Shown in pieces: positions 1-6,453 of a stretch of 9,808 nt of DNA. This DNA comes from Holosporales bacterium (GTDB lineage Bacteria > Pseudomonadota > Alphaproteobacteria > RUG11792): the NCBI GenBank assembly GCA_031263345.1, contig JAISFY010000032.1, forward strand, positions 1 through 9,808. Reading direction: 5' to 3'. Under the pieces are notes generated by a model. That model saw only the letters and a list, made by a program, of their open reading frames with translations. It did not search any database and had not been told where the DNA came from. Positions within the stretch are counted from its first letter, which is position 1. Each line of letters begins with the position of its first letter. The translations under genes were made by a program, and so were the position numbers.

Positions 1-243
1 TATGGCGAAGTAACGATATCGACAGAAGGAGATGATTTAATCTTTAGCAACGGAATCCAGAAGACGAAACTAGAACATATGAATGGTGATACATTTACAT
101 TTCCATGTAAAAATATCTGTCCTCACTATTTTGATGCGGATGAATATCTAACGTTCATCCAAAATGAATCCGGGCATTTGGATTCAATTTACGTCTCATG
201 TTTTAGTGAAAATAATTCTACATTCATAAAAGTGAAAAAATAA
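1..243 (+). CDS. C-terminal fragment of a beta-lactamase-family serine hydrolase (DUF3471-like tail)
   Basis: The frame is open from the first base and gives 80 residues before a TAA stop, so the gene begins before the window. The residues match the pattern of the DUF3471 domain that ends many class C beta-lactamase-like serine hydrolases: an opening YGEV strand, a short hydrophobic strand (DDLIFSNG), the hallmark LEHMNGDTFTF (family pattern roughly L-x-H-W-x-G-D-x-F), then a beta-rich end finishing in FIKVKK. The catalytic SxxK and YxN motifs of such enzymes would lie upstream and cannot be checked. These proteins are usually periplasmic or membrane-associated peptidases or esterases, and substrates are rarely known. 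The gene converges on mreC, whose stop lies 22 bp away, and no hairpin terminator is visible between them. The family call rests on pattern recall over a short piece. Confidence 0.65.
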   Translation, partial: YGEVTISTEGDDLIFSNGIQKTKLEHMNGDTFTFPCKNICPHYFDADEYLTFIQNESGHLDSIYVSCFSENNSTFIKVKK

Positions 244-265
244 ACGGTTGGGGAGGAGTTTAGCT

Positions 266-1165
266 TTAATCCTTTGAACCTACTGACGGATGAAGTATAG
301 GATCCACAATCATAACGAAACTTAGATCCGAAAAATCAGTGACGGGAGTGGCAAAGATTTTTCCTCTAGTAGTATCAATTTTATTAATCCTAGCAACCGG
401 AATATTAACTGGAAATATTCCCCCCTCTCCAGAAGTATATAGTAATTCTCCAATGTTTATATCGGCTAGCTTATCTATTGTTGTATTGATCATGTCATGT
501 ACCACGACCAACTCGAGACCACCAGCTCCATCTCCAGCCAGAATCATACGTTTCCCAGATTTAGATATAACTGGAATATGTAGCCTGTTATCGATGACCA
601 TTTTAACCTTGGCGACTTTATTTCGATAAACTTCGTGAACAATTCCGACGAGTCCCATATTAGAAACGACGACGCACAACGGCTTGGTCTCGCCACATTT
701 TGCCGAAATGAGGAGAAATGACTCACGAAACGACTTATCGTATCCTAAAACCTTTTCAATTAATCGAGTTTTTGATATTGGATACTTAAAATTTAGAGAA
801 CTTTTTAATTCCTCTAATTCCCGTTTCATATTAGTTACTGCCACAGTCTGCGTTCTTAGGTTATCTATTTCTGCACGTAGTTTTTTATTTTCTTGTTGGA
901 TTTCAATGAAGCCTAGAATCAATTTTGGAAATTCAATTATATCATTCGCGAAGATCTTGACTGGAGCGACTAGATTATTGAGCGAAGATTTAAGTAATAC
1001 TGCTGGACTAAATTGATACAAATCTGAAACGATACATAAACTGGCCAGAAGACACGGTAAACAACATTGCCACACTATTGCTCCATTCTTTCTTGAAGCA
1101 AAATTTAACATTAAGAAAAAAATTGAGTGCTTTGAGCTTTTTTTAAAATTAAAAATGTTACGCAT
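266..1165 (-). CDS. mreC: Rod shape-determining protein MreC
   Basis: MreC is a bitopic inner-membrane protein of the elongasome. Its periplasmic part links the MreB filament system to the PBP2/RodA peptidoglycan synthases and sets rod shape. The 299-residue product has the family layout: a short basic cytoplasmic tail, one hydrophobic segment at about residues 29-49, a charged coiled-coil at about 86-123, then a beta-rich MreC core to the end. The core contains VVVSNMGLVGIV and the late GEGGIFPVNIPVARI segment, both characteristic. Length is normal. The ATG shares its A with the TAA of the upstream fis-like gene (TAATG), and no clear Shine-Dalgarno sequence precedes it, so translation is probably coupled to that gene. 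The usual neighbours mreB, mreD and mrdA are absent: upstream come fis, tRNA-Leu and waaA, downstream the convergent hydrolase tail. Confidence 0.93.
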   Translation of the reverse strand: MRNIFNFKKSSKHSIFFLMLNFASRKNGAIVWQCCLPCLLASLCIVSDLYQFSPAVLLKSSLNNLVAPVKIFANDIIEFPKLILGFIEIQQENKKLRAEIDNLRTQTVAVTNMKRELEELKSSLNFKYPISKTRLIEKVLGYDKSFRESFLLISAKCGETKPLCVVVSNMGLVGIVHEVYRNKVAKVKMVIDNRLHIPVISKSGKRMILAGDGAGGLELVVVHDMINTTIDKLADINIGELLYTSGEGGIFPVNIPVARINKIDTTRGKIFATPVTDFSDLSFVMIVDPILHPSVGSKD

Positions 1166-1407
1166 TATGTTATATCTATCTTTAGTGATTTAATTTTTGC
1201 ATTTAAGGTATTTCTACTGATTCCCAAAATCTTGGATGTACGACATTTATTCCTCTCTGCGAGGTAAAACGTCTTTTGTATAAGAGCGCGTTCTACCTCA
1301 TGAATGACAAACCAATATAGCTCAGAAACATCATCAATATTTTTCTGAATTAAAAAGAAATCATCCAGAACCTGGTCAATTACAGAAGAAATTCCACTTA
1401 CTTTCAA
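1165..1407 (-). CDS. fis: Fis-like DNA-binding protein, about 80 aa
   Basis: The product resembles E. coli Fis, the nucleoid-associated protein and transcription regulator, through most of its length. An N-terminal dimerisation helix region carries VLDDFF, then DVSELYWFVIHEVERALI (E. coli has DVNDLYELVLAEVEQPLL). The C-terminal helix-turn-helix reads NKCRTSKILGISRNTLNAKIKSL (E. coli [23 protein letters not shown]). It is stand-alone, not the end of an NtrC-type regulator. The frame stays open upstream to an ATG at 1479, but that start lies inside the tRNA-Leu gene, and its first 14 residues (the VVGVRVPSSAP run) are merely antisense-free read-through of the tRNA. I therefore prefer the TTG at 1407, which has a GAG six bases upstream. 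The initiation codon is inferred. The stop overlaps mreC in a TAATG junction, implying translational coupling. The tRNA 3' end is 30 bp upstream, so one transcript may carry tRNA-Leu, fis and mreC. Confidence 0.8.
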   Translation of the reverse strand: MKVSGISSVIDQVLDDFFLIQKNIDDVSELYWFVIHEVERALIQKTFYLAERNKCRTSKILGISRNTLNAKIKSLKIDIT

Positions 1408-1437
1408 CGTATTCTCAAAAAAAAAGGAGAGACTATG

Positions 1438-1522
1438 TGGTGCGGATGAAGGGACTCGAACCCCCACAACTTTCGTCACAAGAACCTAAATCTTGCGTGT
1501 CTACCAATTTCACCACATCCGC
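1438..1522 (-). tRNA. tRNA-Leu (anticodon UAG)
   Basis: On the minus strand an 85-nt cloverleaf folds cleanly. The acceptor stem is GCGGATG paired with CATCCGC, discriminator A, with CCA encoded in the gene. The anticodon arm is CAAGA-TTTAGGT-TCTTG, giving anticodon TAG, which reads CUA and, with wobble, other CUN leucine codons. The T-loop is TTCGAGT on a stem of three G-C and two G-T pairs. A long variable arm between the anticodon and T arms fits the class II form expected for leucine. The D-loop region includes the usual GGTAGAC. Downstream, after about 12 nt, there is a run of nine T on the same strand before the fis-like gene. Confidence 0.97.
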
Positions 1523-1535
1523 GTTCCCAGGAGCG

Positions 1536-1544
1536 ATGCTACCA
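1536..1544 (-). promoter_or_regulatory. Possible extended -10 promoter of tRNA-Leu (and fis-mreC)
   Basis: Read on the minus strand, TGG followed by TAGCAT forms an extended -10 element placed 13 bp before the tRNA 5' end, which would start transcription about 7 bp upstream of the mature tRNA. The following discriminator is GC-rich (CGCTCC), as in stringently controlled stable-RNA promoters. No convincing -35 box is seen at 16-18 bp, so the call is weak. Confidence 0.3.
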
Positions 1545-1591
1545 CATATTCAAGGCGTTCGGGGTTATTTTTTGATCTGGTAACACGGATG

Positions 1592-1606
1592 TGATCTTTA
1601 AGATCA
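1592..1606. repeat. Perfect 7-bp inverted repeat around one base
   Basis: TGATCTT and AAGATCA flank a single T. The repeat lies in the 128-bp space between tRNA-Leu and the waaA stop. No T-run follows it on the minus strand, so it does not look like a waaA terminator. It could be a protein site or chance in AT-rich DNA. The rest of this space holds only the possible tRNA promoter. Confidence 0.4.
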
Positions 1607-1650
1607 AATTCACTCACCTGTTATCAAAAATTCCTCTCCAAATAAGTAAT

Positions 1651-2961
1651 CTACGACCGACCATACAGTGCCATAGAAATTTGTTTTATCGATTTTTGCC
1701 AACTACTAATAAAGCTCTTATTATTCTTACCAGCAATCGTCCGTTTATACGTGTGAATCGAGTAACTAACACATTCACTCAGCTCATCAATGTTATAAAC
1801 CTTCGGACAGATATCTTGCACTGCCTGGTAGAGATCTTCACAATTTTCAGTAAATTGGCCAGTTATAATATTACACATAAAATGCAATGGCTCCAGCATA
1901 TTATGTCCACCGATACCTGGAATTAGACTACCGCAAATCAAAGCCGTATCGATTGCTTCAAAAAAATCTCCGAGGCAGCCAATTTGATCAATTATATAAA
2001 TATCTTCTCGAATGTCAAATTTTTGCTCTTTCGCTACGGTATGCAGAATGAAAGACATCCCTAAAGTCTTACACAGCTCCGATACTTCCTCCGCACGTTC
2101 AGGATGTCGAATCGCGATAACGGTTAATACTTTTTCGCACGATTTCCCGATCTTTTTGTGTGCTTCGATGATAATTTCTTCTTCTCCTCTGTGTGTACTA
2201 ACCGCAATCCAAACACTTCTCGTTCTAAACTTACGTTTCAAATCGGCGGCGACATCTTTATCGAAGGGTAGCATATTAGAAATAATCTTCATATTCGGAT
2301 TGATTGTAGCAGCTTGAGCTCCCAATTCCAAAACGCGCATTTTCATTTCTTGTGACGTTATGAAGACCTCTCTAAATGGTTTGAACGGCAAGTAATTAAA
2401 AATTTTCTTGGCGAGATACATCCTTTTAAGGGTTTTATTCGAAATTCTCGTATTTAATAGATATGTTGGAATATCTAACTCTGCGAGGTAAAATAGGGTA
2501 TTAGGCCACAGTTCAGACTCAACAAAAAAGACGGCATCTGGTCCCCAAAATTTAACAAACCTACGAATCCAATGTAAAACATCAAATGGAATGAATTGAT
2601 GTATAATTGTCTCTGGAAACCTCTCTTTGATGAGATTGGCTGCGGTTAGGGTGGTAGTCGTAAGAACTACATTTACGCTGCCATTAACCTTTCTAAACTC
2701 TTCGATAAATGGAATGACTGATAGGACCTCCCCGACGCTAACAGCATGAATCCATATTAATTTTCCGAATGGGCGTACATGTGATGGGATTCCAAATCTT
2801 TCTGTTTTTCTGGAGCCATCCTCTAATCCTGCTGCAATTCTCCTGTTTTGGTATAACTTAATGAACGGAATCGCAACGATTCCGAGCGCTCTAAGAACGT
2901 ATCTGGTATGGTATATTGTACAAATGTACACAGTCATAATGGTAATAATTCCAACAATCAC
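1651..2961 (-). CDS. waaA: 3-deoxy-D-manno-octulosonic acid (Kdo) transferase
   Basis: WaaA (KdtA) transfers Kdo from CMP-Kdo to the lipid A precursor at the cytoplasmic face of the inner membrane, starting the lipopolysaccharide core. The 436-residue product has the expected order: a hydrophobic N-terminal anchor (about residues 1-33), HAVSVGE at 72-78 with the presumed catalytic base Glu78, ESELWPN at 148-154, STHRGEE at 255-261, RHPER at 285-289, and GGHNMLEP at 351-358 in the nucleotide-sugar-binding half. Length is normal for the family. I take the GTG at 2961, which gives a complete membrane anchor and has CAGGG four bases upstream; an ATG eight codons later is the alternative. The gene is divergent from murE across 82 bp and has its own promoter there. 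Its presence implies that the cell makes LPS with at least a Kdo-lipid A core. Confidence 0.95.
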   Translation of the reverse strand: MIVGIITIMTVYICTIYHTRYVLRALGIVAIPFIKLYQNRRIAAGLEDGSRKTERFGIPSHVRPFGKLIWIHAVSVGEVLSVIPFIEEFRKVNGSVNVVLTTTTLTAANLIKERFPETIIHQFIPFDVLHWIRRFVKFWGPDAVFFVESELWPNTLFYLAELDIPTYLLNTRISNKTLKRMYLAKKIFNYLPFKPFREVFITSQEMKMRVLELGAQAATINPNMKIISNMLPFDKDVAADLKRKFRTRSVWIAVSTHRGEEEIIIEAHKKIGKSCEKVLTVIAIRHPERAEEVSELCKTLGMSFILHTVAKEQKFDIREDIYIIDQIGCLGDFFEAIDTALICGSLIPGIGGHNMLEPLHFMCNIITGQFTENCEDLYQAVQDICPKVYNIDELSECVSYSIHTYKRTIAGKNNKSFISSWQKSIKQISMALYGRS

Positions 2962-2974
2962 TAGCCCTGCTCAT

Positions 2975-3004
2975 TTGAGTAGATCAACACAACTCCGTTA
3001 TAAT
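2975..3004 (+). promoter_or_regulatory. murE promoter, sigma-70 type
   Basis: A -35 box TTGAGT (four of six consensus bases) at 2975-2980 is separated by 18 bp from a perfect -10 box TATAAT at 2999-3004. Transcription would begin near 3011, leaving a leader of about 33 nt before the murE ATG. The -10 box lies on the same bases as that of the opposing waaA promoter. Confidence 0.6.
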
Positions 3005-3028
3005 AAAATGTCGCTCGCGTTGCGACAA
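3000..3028 (-). promoter_or_regulatory. waaA promoter, sigma-70 type
   Basis: Read on the minus strand, -35 TTGTCG (3028-3023) is followed after exactly 17 bp by -10 TATTAT (3005-3000), matching five of six consensus bases. The start would be near 2993, about 32 nt before the GTG of waaA. The -10 overlaps the murE -10 almost completely, so the two promoters probably compete for polymerase. Confidence 0.55.
3009..3027. repeat. 6-bp inverted repeat in the waaA-murE regulatory interval
   Basis: TGTCGC at 3009-3014 and GCGACA at 3022-3027 form a perfect inverted repeat around a 7-bp centre. It covers most of the waaA -35 box and the presumed murE transcription start, so it could be an operator. 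In murE mRNA it could form a small 5' hairpin ending 16 nt before the ATG. No known regulator can be assigned from sequence alone. Confidence 0.5.
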
Positions 3029-3043
3029 AAGAAATAGACAAAT

Positions 3044-4441
3044 ATGAGAAATATTAGGACAAACTCAAAAAATGTGAAAAATGGCGATGCTTTTATCGCT
3101 ATTCCGTGTAAAGAAATTATTGACCACATTGAAGAAGCAAAGCGCAATAAAGCATCACTTATTTTTGTTCAAAAACCGATGGTTAATATAATACCAAATA
3201 CGAAGGAAATTGTCATTGTCGATGACGTTAGGCTTCTCGCATCAAGGTTTGCTAGACTCGTTAATAGCGAACAGCCAGAGCATTGCGTGGCTATAACGGG
3301 AACGAATGGCAAGAGCTCTGTAGCTCATTTTATTCGGCAATTCTGGACAGCCTGTGGTAAAAGAGCTGCAAATTTAGGGACTGTTGGAATATTTATTGGC
3401 GATATCTTAACAAAGAAGTTAGGAGATTTTCAGATTCCGAACCTAACAACCCCAGATTCTTTTACTTTGCATAAAATCTTAGATTTTTTAAAATTCGATG
3501 GAATTAGTCATTTTGTTTTTGAGGCATCAAGTCATGCCTTACATCAAAAACGATTACACAGTGTTTCTCTATCCGCCGCCGCATTCACTAATCTAGAATC
3601 TGATCACCTCGACTACCACGGAACAAAAGATGAGTACTTTTCTGCAAAGCTCAGGTTGTTCTATGAAATTTTGGATTCAAAATCCCCAGCTATAGCTTCC
3701 TTAGATTATGAGGATATCTACCATCATATTTCAAAATTCAATAAAAATATTATATCATTTGGAATGAGTAATAAAAATTATATTACAGTCGATAATGTTC
3801 AGAATTTATCTAACAATACCGTTTTTGATTTAATCATAGATGGAAATAGATTTAAAGATATTAAAATCGATTTAATTGGTAAATTTCAATTGATGAATCT
3901 AATGTGCGCTGTGGGAGTATCATATTGTAGCGGATTGTCTTGCGATATGATCATTAATGCTCTACCGAAGATTCGCCAATTACAGGGGCGTATGGAGCTT
4001 ATCCGGGAAATAAATGGAATAAAGGTTTTTATCGATTATGCGCATACATCATCTGCTCTAGAATCAGTACTCTCGGCATTGGTACAGATATGTAGAGGTA
4101 AGTTGGTTTGCGTGTTTGGCTGCGGCGGAGATCGTGATAAAACCAAGCGCATAGAAATGGGAAAAATAGCGGAGAAATTAGCTGAGGCCGTAATAATTAC
4201 TGACGATAATCCACGTTACGAAGATCCAGCGACTATCCGATCCGAAATCATACTGGGCTGCAAAGGTGCTGTCGAAATCGGCGATCGAAAAGCAGCAATA
4301 AAATTTGCAATCGATTCCTCAAAGTCAGGAGATTATGTTATCATTATTGGTAAGGGGCACGAAACGACTCAAATCTACGGATCGACTGTCCTGGCCCATG
4401 ACGACAGGGAAGAAGTACTTAAATACGACGACTCTAAGTAG
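3044..4441 (+). CDS. murE: UDP-N-acetylmuramoyl-L-alanyl-D-glutamate--2,6-diaminopimelate ligase
   Basis: MurE is the cytoplasmic ATP-dependent Mur ligase that adds the third residue of the peptidoglycan stem peptide. Visible motifs in the 465-residue product are P-loop ITGTNGKSS (84-92), TTPDS (135-139), EASSHAL (160-166), DHLDYHGT (187-194), the expected carbamylated Lys202, DYAHT (331-335), DDNPR (387-391), GKGHE (436-440) and HDDRE (452-456). The DNPR signature is that of enzymes selecting meso-diaminopimelate rather than lysine. The N-terminal UDP-substrate domain begins abruptly: RTNSKNVKNGDAFIAI matches the family DSRxVxxGxxFxA segment, but the roughly 20-25 residues usually before it are missing. 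A TAG in frame at 3035 shows that no longer start is possible. The gene stands outside the usual mur/fts cluster and has its own promoter. Its last 8 bp overlap the end of rlmN. Confidence 0.96.
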   Translation: MRNIRTNSKNVKNGDAFIAIPCKEIIDHIEEAKRNKASLIFVQKPMVNIIPNTKEIVIVDDVRLLASRFARLVNSEQPEHCVAITGTNGKSSVAHFIRQFWTACGKRAANLGTVGIFIGDILTKKLGDFQIPNLTTPDSFTLHKILDFLKFDGISHFVFEASSHALHQKRLHSVSLSAAAFTNLESDHLDYHGTKDEYFSAKLRLFYEILDSKSPAIASLDYEDIYHHISKFNKNIISFGMSNKNYITVDNVQNLSNNTVFDLIIDGNRFKDIKIDLIGKFQLMNLMCAVGVSYCSGLSCDMIINALPKIRQLQGRMELIREINGIKVFIDYAHTSSALESVLSALVQICRGKLVCVFGCGGDRDKTKRIEMGKIAEKLAEAVIITDDNPRYEDPATIRSEIILGCKGAVEIGDRKAAIKFAIDSSKSGDYVIIIGKGHETTQIYGSTVLAHDDREEVLKYDDSK

Positions 4442-5468
4442 ACTTTAACTGGCCACATGCGGCCATAATATCTTCTCCACGTCGCATCCTAATTGGGGCC
4501 TCGACTCCCCCATTCTCCAATATTTTAGCAAAGTTTAAGACCCTATTTCTAGGTGATGGTTTGAATTTACAGCCTGGCCAGGAATTGAATTGCAGTAGAT
4601 TGACTTTGAAATTTCGTCCAGACAAAAGATTCAAAAGTTCGTATGCACATTCTATAGAATCATTTACACCATCAAGAAGTAAATATTCAAATGTTATTTT
4701 TAAATATTCATGATATTTCTCATATTCTCTACAAGATTCTAAAATGCTTTTAATATTGTAAATATTATTTATTGGCATGATTTTGCTTCGAATACTGTCA
4801 TTCGGAGCGTGAAGTGAAATTGCTAATCGGCACGGTAGATCTTTGGCAGAATTTTTCAGAACATCAGTTATTCCAGATGTTGATAGTGTTATTTTACGGC
4901 GAGAAATGTGATCTTTCTCATCTAATATCAGTAGATTAATTGATTTGAGAACATTTTCGTAGTTCAGAAGTGGCTCTCCCATTCCCATAAAAACTACATT
5001 CGATAATCTTTCAGTTTGCGAATGCCATAAATCTAGATAATCTTTTACGATCAAAAACTGAGATACTATTTCTTCAGTTGATAAATTTCGAATAAAACCG
5101 TGGTATCCAGTATTACAAAATTTACATCCGATGGCACAGCCAACTTGCGATGATACACAAATCGTGTTCCTTTGCCTCTCCGGAATAAAAACCGTTTCGA
5201 TGGTGTTTTTATCTGTTAGTTCAAGCAGGAATTTAACTGTACCATCAATCGATTTATTAGTTCTAATAATCTTTGGGCGATATATATAAAACAGCTTATC
5301 CAGTACTAGTCTTAAGGATATATCGATATTCGACATCTCGGCAAAATTCGTTTTCCCAAACCGAAGAAGCCAAGTAAAAATCTGAGTCATTCTGTATTTT
5401 GGAACTCCTTTATCTGCCAAAAATTCAGTAACCTCTTCTCTTGATAAGTTTAAGATTCCTTGTTTCAT
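4434..5468 (-). CDS. rlmN: Dual-specificity 23S rRNA/tRNA adenine C2-methyltransferase RlmN
   Basis: RlmN is a radical-SAM enzyme that methylates C2 of adenine 2503 in 23S rRNA and of adenine 37 in certain tRNAs, supporting translational accuracy. The 344-residue product shows the radical-SAM cluster CAIGCKFC (Cys111, Cys115, Cys118), Cys104 in ICVSSQVG, ETVFIP with Glu91, FMGMGEPLLNY for SAM binding, SLHAPND, and the C-terminal RMRRGEDIMAACGQL with Cys338. Cys338 corresponds to the cysteine that carries the transferred methyl group in E. coli RlmN. Numbering is offset by 14 from E. coli for the N-terminal landmarks (104/118, 111/125, 91/105), so the structure is intact. MGMGEP plus the second cysteine distinguish it from other radical-SAM proteins. 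No Shine-Dalgarno sequence precedes the ATG. A possible weak promoter, TTTCGA-16-TATATT, lies at 5528-5501 on the minus strand. The gene is divergent from mipZ. Confidence 0.96.
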   Translation of the reverse strand: MKQGILNLSREEVTEFLADKGVPKYRMTQIFTWLLRFGKTNFAEMSNIDISLRLVLDKLFYIYRPKIIRTNKSIDGTVKFLLELTDKNTIETVFIPERQRNTICVSSQVGCAIGCKFCNTGYHGFIRNLSTEEIVSQFLIVKDYLDLWHSQTERLSNVVFMGMGEPLLNYENVLKSINLLILDEKDHISRRKITLSTSGITDVLKNSAKDLPCRLAISLHAPNDSIRSKIMPINNIYNIKSILESCREYEKYHEYLKITFEYLLLDGVNDSIECAYELLNLLSGRNFKVNLLQFNSWPGCKFKPSPRNRVLNFAKILENGGVEAPIRMRRGEDIMAACGQLKST

Positions 5469-5585
5469 AACGATAAGCTGATACCCATTAAGTTTAGTGT
5501 AATATACTTGTTATTTTGGTGATCGAAACTAAAAATATGCGCGATTCAAGAAAAAACGGCCCCCTTTCGTCGATTGGTGGCAGCA

Positions 5586-5594
5586 TGCTAGAAT
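5586..5594 (+). promoter_or_regulatory. Possible extended -10 promoter of mipZ
   Basis: TGC followed by TAGAAT (five of six -10 consensus bases) forms an extended -10 element. Transcription would begin near 5601, about 30 nt before the ATG at 5632. It overlaps the earlier in-frame ATG at 5593, which would then lie outside the mRNA. The -35 region is poor, as is common with extended -10 promoters. Confidence 0.4.
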
Positions 5595-5631
5595 GGCAGG
5601 CACGCATATTCTTCCCGGTAAATTGAGTATA

Positions 5632-6414
5632 ATGTCCGCAAAAGTGATCGTTTTTGGAAACCAAAAGGGAGGGACTGGAAAGTCTACATTAGCCGTACAT
5701 ATCACCGTCAGTTTACTCATCAAGGGATTTAAGGTAGCAACGATAGATGTTGATGCAAGGCAAGGGACTTTTTCTCGTTATATCGAAAACCGCGAAAAGG
5801 CCGGTATTATGGCTCCAAGCCTGCCAATTTCCACGCACTTTGCCGTGTGCGACGGTAAAAACGACTCAATCGCAGAAGTTGAGAAAATCAATAAGGAAAG
5901 TTTCACAAAATTAATGGATTCTTGCCAAGATTTTGATTTTGTCATAATTGATACACCAGGAAGCGATAGTTATCTATCAAAATTAGCTCATTCTTACGCT
6001 GATATAATCATTACTCCAATGAATGAAAGTTTCATCGATTTGGATCTTCTGGTAAGAATAAAGGGCTCGGAATCGAATGAGTTGAAACCGAGTATTTACG
6101 CGGAAATGGTATGGAATCAGAAGAAGGAAAAAGCCATTCGGAATAAGGGAACGATCGATTGGATCGTACTCGTTAACCGTTTATCTAACGTCTCTTCGAA
6201 AAATGGGGATGAATTAGAAAAAATTCTGACGGCCCTATCTAAGCGGATTGGCTTTAGATTAGCACGTGGCTTTAAGGAACGCGTAATATTTAAGGAACTA
6301 TTCCTATCGGGCCTTACAATCCTGGACAAAGAACAATTATTGCCACAAGCAACTCTTTCACACATCGCGGCGCGTCAGGAACTAAATTCCCTCCTGAAGA
6401 CGATTAACATATAA
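5632..6414 (+). CDS. mipZ: MipZ, ParA-like ATPase positioning the division site
   Basis: In Caulobacter, MipZ binds ParB near the origin, forms a bipolar gradient and inhibits FtsZ polymerisation near the poles so the division ring forms at midcell. The 260-residue product has the deviant Walker A KGGTGKST (12-19), the IDVDARQGTFSRYIENR segment (38-54) in the place of MipZ's IDLDLRQ...RFFENR, and Walker B FVIIDTPG (103-110). Further MipZ-specific stretches are ITPMNESFIDLDLL (127-140), IDWIVLVNRL, RIGFRLARGFKERVIFKELF and a final AARQELNSLL. These separate it from chromosome-partition ParA and from MinD. I prefer the ATG at 5632 (GAG four bases upstream, product begins MSAKVIVFGN as in the family) over the ATG at 5593, which would add 13 residues lacking family similarity. 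No parB is in the window. It is divergent from rlmN and converges on phzF with 39 bp between stops. Confidence 0.93.
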   Translation: MSAKVIVFGNQKGGTGKSTLAVHITVSLLIKGFKVATIDVDARQGTFSRYIENREKAGIMAPSLPISTHFAVCDGKNDSIAEVEKINKESFTKLMDSCQDFDFVIIDTPGSDSYLSKLAHSYADIIITPMNESFIDLDLLVRIKGSESNELKPSIYAEMVWNQKKEKAIRNKGTIDWIVLVNRLSNVSSKNGDELEKILTALSKRIGFRLARGFKERVIFKELFLSGLTILDKEQLLPQATLSHIAARQELNSLLKTINI

Positions 6415-6453
6415 TATAATTAAATAGACGAAAGGTATGTGATCTCCACGAAG

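Noticed and set aside
1408..1479. N-terminal extension of the Fis-like protein from the ATG at 1479
   Set aside because: It is encoded within tRNA-Leu and the T-run after it, and shows the usual pattern of translated tRNA sequence rather than protein similarity.
6415..6453. Bidirectional terminator between mipZ and phzF
   Set aside because: The 39-bp gap is AT-rich and contains no stem of useful length followed by a T-run on either strand.
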